From positions 186,001 through 250,000 of the forward strand of contig NZ_CP059493.1 in NCBI RefSeq assembly GCF_014042015.1: DNA of 64,000 bases, read 5' to 3'. Position 1 is the stretch's first letter. The number at the start of each line of letters is the position of its first letter. The notes beneath the pieces are model-generated. The model searched no databases. It was given only the letters and a program-made list of their open reading frames with translations, and was not told the origin of the DNA. Origin of the DNA: Actinotalea sp. JY-7876. GTDB taxonomy: Bacteria; Actinomycetota; Actinomycetes; Actinomycetales; Cellulomonadaceae. Position numbers and translations under genes: made by a program. Positions 15,732-23,416 of this stretch are shown here, one piece after another.

Positions 15732-18200
15732 ATGCGCTACGGGCACTTCGACGACGAGTCCCGCGAGTACGTCATCACGACGCCGCACACGCCCTACCCG
15801 TGGATCAACTACCTCGGGTCCCAGGAGTTCTTCTCCCTGATCTCGCACCAGGGCGCGGGCTACTCGTTCTACCGGGACGCCAAGATGCGGCGCCTGACGC
15901 GCTACCGCTACAACACGACGCCGTCGGAGGCGGGCGGGCGCTGGTTCTACGTCAACGACGGCGGGGACGTCTGGACGCCGTCGTGGCTGCCGGTCAAGGC
16001 GGACCTCGACCACTTCGAGACGCGCCACGGCCTCGGCTACACGAGCATCAGCGGCGAGCGCAACGGCATCCGCGTCGACACGCTCCACTTCGTCCCGGTC
16101 GACGAGACCGCCGAGGTGCAGCGCGTCACGGTCACCAACACGTCCGACGTCGTCAAGACGATCACGCTGTTCTCGTACGTCGAGTTCTGCCTCTGGAACG
16201 CGCAGGACGACCAGACCAACTACCAGCGCAACCTCTCCATCGGCGAGGTCGAGGTCGAGCCGGAGTCGCCCCACGGCAGCGCGATCTACCACCGCACGGA
16301 GTACCGCGAGCGCCGCGACCACTACGCCGTCTACGGCGTGAACGCGCGCGCCGCCGGCTTCGACACGGACCGCGACACGTTCGTCGGCGACTGGAACGGC
16401 CTCGGCGAGGCCGCCGTGCCGCGCGCGGGCGCGTCGGCGGGCTCGGTCGCGAGCGGCTGGTACCCGATCGGCTCGCACAGCCTCGCGCTCGAGCTCGCGC
16501 CGGGGGAGTCCCGGACCCACACGTTCGTGCTCGGCTACGTCGAGAACCCGCAGGACGAGAAGTGGGCCGACGACGCCCACCAGGTCGTCAACAAGGAGCG
16601 CGCGCACGCGCTGCTCGGCCGCTTCGCCACGACGGAGCAGACGGACGCCGCGTTCGAGCGCCTGCGCCAGTACTGGACGGACCTGCTCTCGACCTACTCG
16701 GTGCGCTCGTCGGACGAGAAGCTGGACCGGATGGTCAACATCTGGAACCAGTACCAGTGCATGGTCACGTTCAACATGTCCCGCTCGGCGTCGTTCTTCG
16801 AGACGGGCATCGGGCGCGGGATGGGCTTCCGCGACTCGAACCAGGACCTCCTGGGCTTCGTGCACCTCATCCCGGAGCGGGCGCGCGAGCGGATCATCGA
16901 CATCGCCTCGACCCAGTTCGCCGACGGCTCGGCCTACCACCAGTACCAGCCGCTCACGAAGCGCGGGAACAACGACATCGGCTCCGGCTTCAACGACGAC
17001 CCGCTGTGGCTGATCGCCGGCGTCGCCGCCTACGTCAAGGAGACGGGCGACGTCTCGATCCTCGACGAGCCGGTGCCCTTCGACAACGAGCCCGGCTCGG
17101 AGGTGCCGCTGTTCGAGCACCTGACGCGGTCCTTCCGGTTCACCGTCGAGCACCGAGGTCCGCACGGGCTGCCGCTCATCGGCCGCGCCGACTGGAACGA
17201 CTGCCTCAACCTCAACTGCTTCTCCGACGTGCCGGGCGAGTCGTTCCAGACGACCGAGAACCAGGCGGGCGGGGTGGCCGAGTCCGTCTTCATCGCCGCG
17301 CAGTTCGTCCTCTACGGGGCCGAGTACGCGGAGCTCGCCGAGCGTCGGGGCCGGCCCGACGTCGCCGCCGAGGCGCGCGACGCCGTGGCCGAGATGCGCG
17401 AGGCCGTGCTGGCGCACGGCTGGGACGGGCGCTGGTTCCTGCGCGCGTACGACTTCTACGGCAACAAGATCGGCAGCGACGAGCACGACGAGGGCAAGAT
17501 CTGGATCGAGCCGCAGGGCTTCGCCGTCATGGCGGGCATCGGCGTCGGCGAGGGGCCGCACGACGCGGCGGCGCCGGCCGTCCAGGCGCTCGACGCGGTG
17601 AACGAGATGCTGGCCACGGAGCACGGCATGGTGCTGCAGTACCCCGCCTACACGACCTACCGGATCGAGATGGGCGAGGTCTCCACCTACCCGCCGGGGT
17701 ACAAGGAGAACGGCGGCATCTTCTGCCACAACAACCCGTGGGTGATCATCGGCGAGACGGTGCTCGGTCGCGGCGCGCGCGCGTTCGACTACTACAAGCG
17801 CATCACGCCCGCGTACCGCGAGGACATCAGCGACGTCCACAAGCTCGAGCCGTACGTCTACGCCCAGATGATCGCGGGCAAGGAGGCCGTGCGGCACGGC
17901 GAGGCCAAGAACTCCTGGCTCACCGGCACCGCCGCATGGAACTTCGTCACCGCCAGCCAGTACCTGCTGGGCGTGCGGCCCGGCTGGGACGGGCTGGTCG
18001 TCGACCCCCAGATCGGCCCCGACGTGCCGGAGTTCACCGTCACGCGCGTCGCCCGCGGCGCGACCTACGAGATCACGGTGACGAACTCGGGCACCGAGGG
18101 AGCGCGCGCCGCGCTCGAGGTGGACGGCGTCGCGATCGAGGGCAACGAGGTCCCGTACGCCCCGGCCGGCGCGACGGTGAAGGTCACGGCGCGGCTGTAG
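15732..18200 (+). CDS. cbp: Cellobiose phosphorylase (GH94)
   Basis: 822 residues, equal in length to the Cellulomonas (Cellvibrio) gilvus enzyme, which it appears to match closely along its whole length. It splits cellobiose with phosphate into alpha-glucose 1-phosphate and glucose in the cytoplasm, saving one ATP per cellobiose. The N-terminal beta-sandwich begins [29 protein letters not shown]; the (alpha/alpha)6 barrel contains [15 protein letters not shown] and [10 protein letters not shown], whose last Asp is residue 490, the catalytic acid position in the C. gilvus enzyme. The ATG at 15732 follows a GAGAGG site. A CebR-type operator lies just upstream and a hairpin terminator follows the stop. 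The gene stands alone without a neighbouring cellobiose importer. Confidence 0.97.
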   Translation: MRYGHFDDESREYVITTPHTPYPWINYLGSQEFFSLISHQGAGYSFYRDAKMRRLTRYRYNTTPSEAGGRWFYVNDGGDVWTPSWLPVKADLDHFETRHGLGYTSISGERNGIRVDTLHFVPVDETAEVQRVTVTNTSDVVKTITLFSYVEFCLWNAQDDQTNYQRNLSIGEVEVEPESPHGSAIYHRTEYRERRDHYAVYGVNARAAGFDTDRDTFVGDWNGLGEAAVPRAGASAGSVASGWYPIGSHSLALELAPGESRTHTFVLGYVENPQDEKWADDAHQVVNKERAHALLGRFATTEQTDAAFERLRQYWTDLLSTYSVRSSDEKLDRMVNIWNQYQCMVTFNMSRSASFFETGIGRGMGFRDSNQDLLGFVHLIPERARERIIDIASTQFADGSAYHQYQPLTKRGNNDIGSGFNDDPLWLIAGVAAYVKETGDVSILDEPVPFDNEPGSEVPLFEHLTRSFRFTVEHRGPHGLPLIGRADWNDCLNLNCFSDVPGESFQTTENQAGGVAESVFIAAQFVLYGAEYAELAERRGRPDVAAEARDAVAEMREAVLAHGWDGRWFLRAYDFYGNKIGSDEHDEGKIWIEPQGFAVMAGIGVGEGPHDAAAPAVQALDAVNEMLATEHGMVLQYPAYTTYRIEMGEVSTYPPGYKENGGIFCHNNPWVIIGETVLGRGARAFDYYKRITPAYREDISDVHKLEPYVYAQMIAGKEAVRHGEAKNSWLTGTAAWNFVTASQYLLGVRPGWDGLVVDPQIGPDVPEFTVTRVARGATYEITVTNSGTEGARAALEVDGVAIEGNEVPYAPAGATVKVTARL

Positions 18201-18215
18201 CCGGCGTCGCGGAGG

Positions 18216-18241
18216 GCCGGTGCCGCACGCGCGGCACCGGC
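18216..18241. terminator. Hairpin after cellobiose phosphorylase
   Basis: An 11-bp perfect stem, GCCGGTGCCGC (18216-18226) with GCGGCACCGGC (18231-18241) and a 4-nt loop, starts 16 bp after the GH94 stop. No T-tract follows. Confidence 0.75.
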
Positions 18242-18306
18242 GCTCCGCCGCGTCAAGGCCGCGGTCCGGCGAGCCGATAGCAGGGCGTGACGACGGCGGA
18301 GGCGGC

Positions 18307-19338
18307 ATGAGCGTGGTCGGGTGGGCCCAGGGACGGTGGCAGCGCCGCGCCCTCACCGGATCGAGCGCCCAGGCGAGCGCGCCCGTGCCGTTCCGGGTCG
18401 AGCGCGTCGCGACGATCGCGGCACCGGCCGCGGACGCGCTCCGGGTGCTGGTGGACCCCGCGAGCACCCCGGCCATCGAGGGGCCTGACACCTTCACGGT
18501 GCTGGTGCCCGGCCGGCCGGTCGGCGCCGTCGGCGAGCGCCGCTGCTTCGTGCGGCCGGTGGGGGCGGGCGCCGCGCTGTCGGGCTCCCTGCAGGAGGTC
18601 GTGGAGGTCGATCCCGGTCGCCGGTGGGCGTCCGTGGACCTCTCGGGCTCGATGCGGCTGCGCCGCTCGGTCACCGCCGAGCCGGTGAGCCCGGACACGT
18701 GCCTCCTGCGGGTGGCCATCGAGGGCGTCGGCCCGGACGGCGTCGCGCGCCACCTGGAGGGCGCGCTCGGGCCGCTGCTCGACCACGACCTGACGGCCGC
18801 GGCGCACCTGGTCGCGGGGTGGCCGCCGCCTCCGCCGCCCGAGCCGAACGCCATGCTGCGTCGCATCCGCGCGCAGGACGAGCAGGCGCTGTGGCGCCTC
18901 GTGCGCGCGCCGCGCGAGACCGTCCGCGCGCACGACGTCGTCCGGACCTCCGCCGCGCCGGTCCGCGCCTGGCTGGCGGTCGCCGACGCCCGCAACGACT
19001 GCTGGGACGACCCGGACCCGGACGCCGTCTCGTTCACCGTCCCCGGTACGCCGCCCGGACAGGTCGGCGAGCTGCGATGCCGCGTCCACCACGGCTCCAC
19101 GGGGATCGACGGGCACATCGCCGAGGTCATGGCCGTCGACCCGGGTGAGGCGATCGTGGTCCGCGAGCGCGGCCTGGTCGCGGCGGTGCGGACGACGTGG
19201 GTGGCGCCCGACGGCGCCGGGACGCGGATCACGCGGGAGGTCGTCGTCGACAGCCCGACCCCCGAGGCCACCCGCCTGCGCCTGGCCGAGGATCTGCGCC
19301 GGTGGCGCGAGGCGCTGGTGCGCCACCTCGGCGCCTGA
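18307..19338 (+). CDS. Protein with two SRPBCC-like domains
   Basis: 343 residues. Two similar halves are visible: residues ~28-180 (PFRVERVATIAAPAADAL, PGRPVGAVGERRCFVRPV, LQEVVEVDPGRRWASVDLSG) and ~200-330 (DVVRTSAAPVRAWLAVADARNDCW, PGTPPGQVGELRCRVHH, IAEVMAVDPGEAIVVRERG). Each has the order of an SRPBCC/START-like helix-grip fold, which binds hydrophobic ligands in other proteins. The halves are joined by a Pro-rich link (WPPPPPPEPN). I do not recognise a specific family or function. The ATG at 18307 has GGAGGCGGC before it. It is convergent with the GH81 gene. Confidence 0.65.
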   Translation: MSVVGWAQGRWQRRALTGSSAQASAPVPFRVERVATIAAPAADALRVLVDPASTPAIEGPDTFTVLVPGRPVGAVGERRCFVRPVGAGAALSGSLQEVVEVDPGRRWASVDLSGSMRLRRSVTAEPVSPDTCLLRVAIEGVGPDGVARHLEGALGPLLDHDLTAAAHLVAGWPPPPPPEPNAMLRRIRAQDEQALWRLVRAPRETVRAHDVVRTSAAPVRAWLAVADARNDCWDDPDPDAVSFTVPGTPPGQVGELRCRVHHGSTGIDGHIAEVMAVDPGEAIVVRERGLVAAVRTTWVAPDGAGTRITREVVVDSPTPEATRLRLAEDLRRWREALVRHLGA

Positions 19339-19344
19339 GCGGGC

Positions 19345-19381
19345 CGAGGGCCGCGCCGCCGCCGGGCGGACGCGGCCCTCG
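19345..19381. terminator. Bidirectional terminator hairpin
   Basis: A perfect 11-bp stem, CGAGGGCCGCG (19345-19355) with CGCGGCCCTCG (19371-19381), lies between the convergent SRPBCC-like and GH81 genes and could end both transcripts. Confidence 0.75.
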
Positions 19382-19391
19382 CAGTGCGCGC

Positions 19392-22379
19392 TCAGCCGTC
19401 GTGCGGCAGGCGCAGGGTGGACCCGGCGAGGTCGACGTCGGTCGGCCCGCCCCCGATGACGTTCCAGAGCTCGAGGCGGACGGTGCCGCCGTCGAGGTCG
19501 CCCGCCGTCCCGCTCGACGACGCGAGGCCCTGGGCGTGCCCGTACGTCTCCCAGCCGACGACCGGGTCGGTGGCGAAGTACCGGTACGTCTCGACGCGGT
19601 CCCAGGTCCCGTCGCCGGTGAGGTCGTACGAGACCCGCGCGCGGATCCCGTTGCCGACGGCGGTGCGTGCGTCGAGCCGGAGCGAGAACTCGGTCGCGCG
19701 GCCCGTCAGGTCGGCCTCCAGGTCCCGCGCCTCGAGCACCAGGCCCCGTGCCGGGTCGCCGACGGCGTCCGGGCCCGTGTTGCGCTCCAGGGTGGCGATG
19801 CCGGTGCCGGCCGAGGTCGAGAGCCCGTCGGCGCGCAGGTGGAGCGTCAGCGGACCCGACGTCGGCGGGTCCGTGGGCTCCTCGGTCGGTTCGTCCGTCG
19901 GCTCGTCGGTCGGGTCGGGCGTCGGCTCCTCCGTGGGCTCGTCCGTGGGGTCGGGGTCCGGCTCCTCACCGGGCCCGCCCGGCCCGCCCTGGCCGGAGCC
20001 GCCGCTCCACGTGTGGGCGCCCGTCGTCGCCGTCCGGCCGGCCGGGACGCGCAGCGTCGTGCCGTCCGAGAAGCGGACCGTGAGGTCGGCCGCGGTGACG
20101 TTGCTCGCGACGTACGTGCGGGCGCCGTCATCCGTGAAGACCGCCGCCAGCGGGTGGTCGGCGCGGACCTCGGGATCGAGGGTGCCCAGCGCCGCGAGGT
20201 TCGCCACCCAGTGATAGGTGTGCGCCCGCGACTCGCCCTCCTCGACCGGGTAGTCCGGCTGGGCGAGCAGCTTCGCGAGGGCCGCGTCGGCGTCGCCCAG
20301 CGCCAGGTAGGACCACAGGATGTCCTGCCAGACCGTGGGCTCGCCGCCGTTGGCGGTGACGAGCTCCGCGTAGTTCGCGACGACGTCGTCCGGGCGCAGG
20401 CCCAGGTAGAGGTGCCCGCCGGTGATCGGCAGCGTGTTGATGCCCTGGATCATCTCCGCCTCGGGACTGAACCACGTCGAGTAGGTGCCGCCGTCGCCCC
20501 AGACCATCCCGAGCGTCGAGTGGCCGAACCCGTCCGGGATGGCCCCCGCGCCGTCGAACCAGTAGGCCTGGATGGCCGCCGCCTGCGTCGCGTACAGGTA
20601 GGCGCCGGTGTCGCGCACGGCCGTGTCGCCGGTGGCCTCGCCCCACAGCACCAGCCCCGCGGCGAAGTTCATGCCCTCCGAGCTCGACTCCTGGTTGTTG
20701 CCGGCCAGGAACGCGCCGTGGCCGGACGCCCAGTCGTGCCCCGCGTAGATGTCGAAGTCGCGCAGGTACGGGAAGAGCGGGTCGTCCCGGTCGGAGCCGT
20801 TGGCGTCCCGGATGAGCAGGTCGACCATGTCGCCGTAGCCCTGCGCCCACGCCGGGTCGAAGCGGGCGAGCGTCGCCGCGGCGGTGATGAAGTAGCCGTA
20901 GTGGAAGTGGTGGTCGTTGAGCTCCTTGTCCGAGCCGTACGACGCGGGGAAGCCGACGAGCGTGCCCCAGCCCTCGTTGTACGCGAAGAGCTGCTCGGTC
21001 TCTCCGGGGTCGGCCGTGAGCCAGTCCGTCAGCGTCGTGCGGATCTGCGCGAGCGCCGCGTCGCGCACGTCCGTGCGGCCGACCTGGTCGGCGATCTCCG
21101 CGATGCGTGCCGCGCGTCCCAGGGCCTTGCCGGTCCAGTAGGTGTCGCTCCCGGGCGGGCCCATCGGGTCCGCGGCGACCTCGTCGAGCAGCGCGTCCAG
21201 GCGGGCGCCGGCCTCGCCCGCGCCCGTGGCCACGGCGGGCACCTCGGTGAGGATCCCGGTGAACGGCGTCTCGGTCGTGAACTGCGTGGCCCCGGCGATC
21301 GTGGTCATGGTGCCGCGCGGTGACGCGTAGGCGGCGTCGAGGACCTCGCCGTCGGTGTCCGCGAGGTGGTCCGCCTGGTGCGCGTACAGCGACACGACGG
21401 TGCCGCCGCTCGTCTCGAGCGTGTAGGTCGTGCGGACGACGCCGGCCGCCTCGTCGTAGTCGTAGTCGGCGCGGGTGCCCGTCACCTCGCTCGACGACGC
21501 CGCGTACCGGGTCGCCAGGGCGCGGCGGTCGTCGTCGTCGGCGCCCGCCGGGGTGGGCAGCACCGCCACGGCGAGCCGGCCCTCGCCGGCGAGCGCGGAG
21601 CGCAGCGTCGTGCCCGAGGTGGTCCACGAGGCGCCGTCGGGGGCGACGGCGACGTAGTCGGAGCCGCCCGAGGTGAAGCCCACCGTCCCGCCGTCGTCGT
21701 GCCAGACCCGCAGGTCCGCCTGCGCGCTCAGCACCGCGTCGCCGCCCGTGAGCTCGTACCAGCTGAACGGGAGGCCGTGGCCGATGGTCGCGCGCAGCGT
21801 GCGGGTGCCGTCGGACCACGACGGCGTCACGGTCCAGTCGCTCCAGTCCGCGACCTCGACGACGGGGGCATCGAGCCCTGCGACGCCGACGAGCACGTCC
21901 TGCGCGTAGGGGTGGTGGAACTCACCGATGCCACCGGGCGTGCCCGACAGGACGGGCTCGGGCGTGTAGCCGAGGCCGAGGCCCTGCGTGGTCGGCTGGT
22001 AGGAGAGCGGGTGCGCGTGCAGCGGCTCGCTCGTGGTGCAGCTCCAGCGCTTGAAGACCAGGGACGACCACCAGTCGTTCGTCGGGATCGCGCCCGCGGG
22101 CGCGTCGTCCGTGAGGAACGCGCGCGGGTCCGAGGCGAGCGGCTCGCAGCCCTCGGGCGCCGGGCCGACGACGTCGGTTGTGTAGCTGCCCTCGCCGACG
22201 GGTCGCGTCTCGGCGGTCGCCGTCGCGGAGCCGGCGAGGACCGAGACCGCCAGAGCGGCGGCCGCGACGAGGCCGACGGACCGCCGGTGCCGTCGCCGGG
22301 CGGCCGCCGGCCCGGCGGTGGCGGCCGGCAGCGGGGCGCGGCGCGCCAGGTCGTGGTGCGGGTCGTGGTCGTGGTGCAC
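19392..22379 (-). CDS. Secreted endo-beta-1,3-glucanase (GH81) with C-terminal accessory domain
   Basis: 995 residues from GTG 22379, chosen because GAGG lies 8 nt upstream. A long signal peptide (twin-Arg-like basic stretch ARRRHRRS, then VGLVAAAALAVSVLAGSATATA) directs export. The GH81 catalytic region spans about residues 70-720: PTNDWWSSLVFKRW, the KELNDHHFHYGYFITAAATLARFD segment, whose Asp is the family general acid, and GNNQESSSEGMNFAAGLVLWGEAT with the conserved Glu residues. GH81 enzymes cut beta-1,3-glucan such as curdlan, laminarin or fungal wall glucan. A short beta domain is followed by a DPTDEPTEEPT linker and a ~130-residue beta-rich C-terminal domain that probably binds glucan; I cannot name its CBM family with confidence. 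Two repeated ACCGGT-centred elements lie upstream. Confidence 0.93.
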   Translation of the reverse strand: MHHDHDPHHDLARRAPLPAATAGPAAARRRHRRSVGLVAAAALAVSVLAGSATATAETRPVGEGSYTTDVVGPAPEGCEPLASDPRAFLTDDAPAGAIPTNDWWSSLVFKRWSCTTSEPLHAHPLSYQPTTQGLGLGYTPEPVLSGTPGGIGEFHHPYAQDVLVGVAGLDAPVVEVADWSDWTVTPSWSDGTRTLRATIGHGLPFSWYELTGGDAVLSAQADLRVWHDDGGTVGFTSGGSDYVAVAPDGASWTTSGTTLRSALAGEGRLAVAVLPTPAGADDDDRRALATRYAASSSEVTGTRADYDYDEAAGVVRTTYTLETSGGTVVSLYAHQADHLADTDGEVLDAAYASPRGTMTTIAGATQFTTETPFTGILTEVPAVATGAGEAGARLDALLDEVAADPMGPPGSDTYWTGKALGRAARIAEIADQVGRTDVRDAALAQIRTTLTDWLTADPGETEQLFAYNEGWGTLVGFPASYGSDKELNDHHFHYGYFITAAATLARFDPAWAQGYGDMVDLLIRDANGSDRDDPLFPYLRDFDIYAGHDWASGHGAFLAGNNQESSSEGMNFAAGLVLWGEATGDTAVRDTGAYLYATQAAAIQAYWFDGAGAIPDGFGHSTLGMVWGDGGTYSTWFSPEAEMIQGINTLPITGGHLYLGLRPDDVVANYAELVTANGGEPTVWQDILWSYLALGDADAALAKLLAQPDYPVEEGESRAHTYHWVANLAALGTLDPEVRADHPLAAVFTDDGARTYVASNVTAADLTVRFSDGTTLRVPAGRTATTGAHTWSGGSGQGGPGGPGEEPDPDPTDEPTEEPTPDPTDEPTDEPTEEPTDPPTSGPLTLHLRADGLSTSAGTGIATLERNTGPDAVGDPARGLVLEARDLEADLTGRATEFSLRLDARTAVGNGIRARVSYDLTGDGTWDRVETYRYFATDPVVGWETYGHAQGLASSSGTAGDLDGGTVRLELWNVIGGGPTDVDLAGSTLRLPHDG

Positions 22380-22489
22380 GGTGCTCACCTCGGCGGTGGC
22401 GGATCGGGCGCAGGCCTCGACCCCACCGGATGCTCGCCGCCGCGTCGTTGCGGCGGTGGGAGCGGCCCGTACGCCCGCCGTTGGACGAC

Positions 22490-22503
22490 TGTGACCGGTC
22501 CCA
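22490..22503. promoter_or_regulatory. Putative operator, copy 1 (ACCGGT-centred)
   Basis: TGTGACCGGTCCCA is an imperfect palindrome centred on CCGG. It shares 13 of 14 bases with the element at 22546. Both lie upstream of the GH81 gene, in a LacI-operator-like form. The regulator is not identified. Confidence 0.45.
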
Positions 22504-22545
22504 GTTCCGACGGTAAGCACGGTCCGTGGAAGGCGCCACCCGAGA

Positions 22546-22559
22546 TGAGACCGGTCCCA
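22546..22559. promoter_or_regulatory. Putative operator, copy 2 (ACCGGT-centred)
   Basis: TGAGACCGGTCCCA, centre-to-centre 56 bp from copy 1. The pair sits between the divergent GH81 gene and the hypothetical gene at 22629, so it could serve either. A related element (GGACCGGTCCCA) occurs at 61925 before the alpha-glucoside binding-protein gene. Confidence 0.45.
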
Positions 22560-22628
22560 GAACCGTGGTTCCTCGTGGTGACGTGGCGCACCCTTGACCG
22601 GTGCGGCGCACGCGGCCACGGTCGGGCC

Positions 22629-23294
22629 ATGAACATCGTGAGGATGGTCGGGTCCGAGGAGGAGGGGGGCGACGGCGACGGCGGCCGGCCGTCGTTCTCC
22701 CCGCCCGACCACGAGGTTCCCGGCATCGCGCCGGGCGGCGGCGTCCTGACGCGCAGCGCGGACGCGGCACTCGTGCTCTGCGGTGTGCGCGTCTACACCA
22801 CCGGGCTGGTGCTCGACGTCGGCGCCCGGCTCCGGGTCGAGCCCGACCCGACCCGCGACGTCTTCCGGGACGTGCACCACGAGGTGCTGATCGGTGTCGA
22901 GCTCGCCGACGGCCGCACGACCACGACGCTCGAGGCGGAGCACCACTGGCAGCGGCCGCCGGACGTCCTGACCTTGCGGCCGCTTGGGGGCCGCGGAGGT
23001 GGCCGGGCCTACGACCTCACGTCGTGGCTGTCGCCCGCGCCGCCGCCCGGCGACGTCGTCGTCGTGGCCGCCTGGCCGGCGCTCGGGCTGGGGGAGGGGC
23101 GCCTCGTCGTGCCCGGGGACGCGCTCGCCGCCGCCCGGTCCGACGTCGTGACGCTGTGGCAGCCGGCTCCCGCGCGCGTCCGGACCCCTGAGGAGGCGCC
23201 ACGGCCGCAGGTCGAGCCGGGCGGCTGGTTCGAGCGCGCGCTCGCGCGGCCGCGGGAGGACGGCGCGGCGGCGTCGCCCAGAGGCGGGCCGTGA
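22629..23294 (+). CDS. Conserved hypothetical actinobacterial protein
   Basis: 221 residues, soluble. After a Glu/Gly-rich start, the segment DHEVPGIAPGGGVLTRSADAALVLCGVRVYTTGLVLDVGARL and later ELADGRTTTTLE and DLTSWLSPAPPPGDVVVVAAWPALGLGEGRLVVPGDAL form an all-beta pattern that I have met in hypothetical proteins of Streptomyces and relatives. No catalytic motif or signal peptide is visible and the function is unknown. The ATG at 22629 is the first start in this frame that clears the GH81 promoter region; the ribosome site is weak (GGTCGGGCC). Confidence 0.55.
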   Translation: MNIVRMVGSEEEGGDGDGGRPSFSPPDHEVPGIAPGGGVLTRSADAALVLCGVRVYTTGLVLDVGARLRVEPDPTRDVFRDVHHEVLIGVELADGRTTTTLEAEHHWQRPPDVLTLRPLGGRGGGRAYDLTSWLSPAPPPGDVVVVAAWPALGLGEGRLVVPGDALAAARSDVVTLWQPAPARVRTPEEAPRPQVEPGGWFERALARPREDGAAASPRGGP

Positions 23295-23416
23295 CAGGCG
23301 TCTGAGGTGCAGGGCGGTCGCCGCCGGAATGGTCGGCGTGCGATCACGGTGGGGGGCGGGTACAAGGAGATGTCCCTGTTCCCCATCACCCCCTCTCCCG
23401 ATCGGCAGGCACTGCA

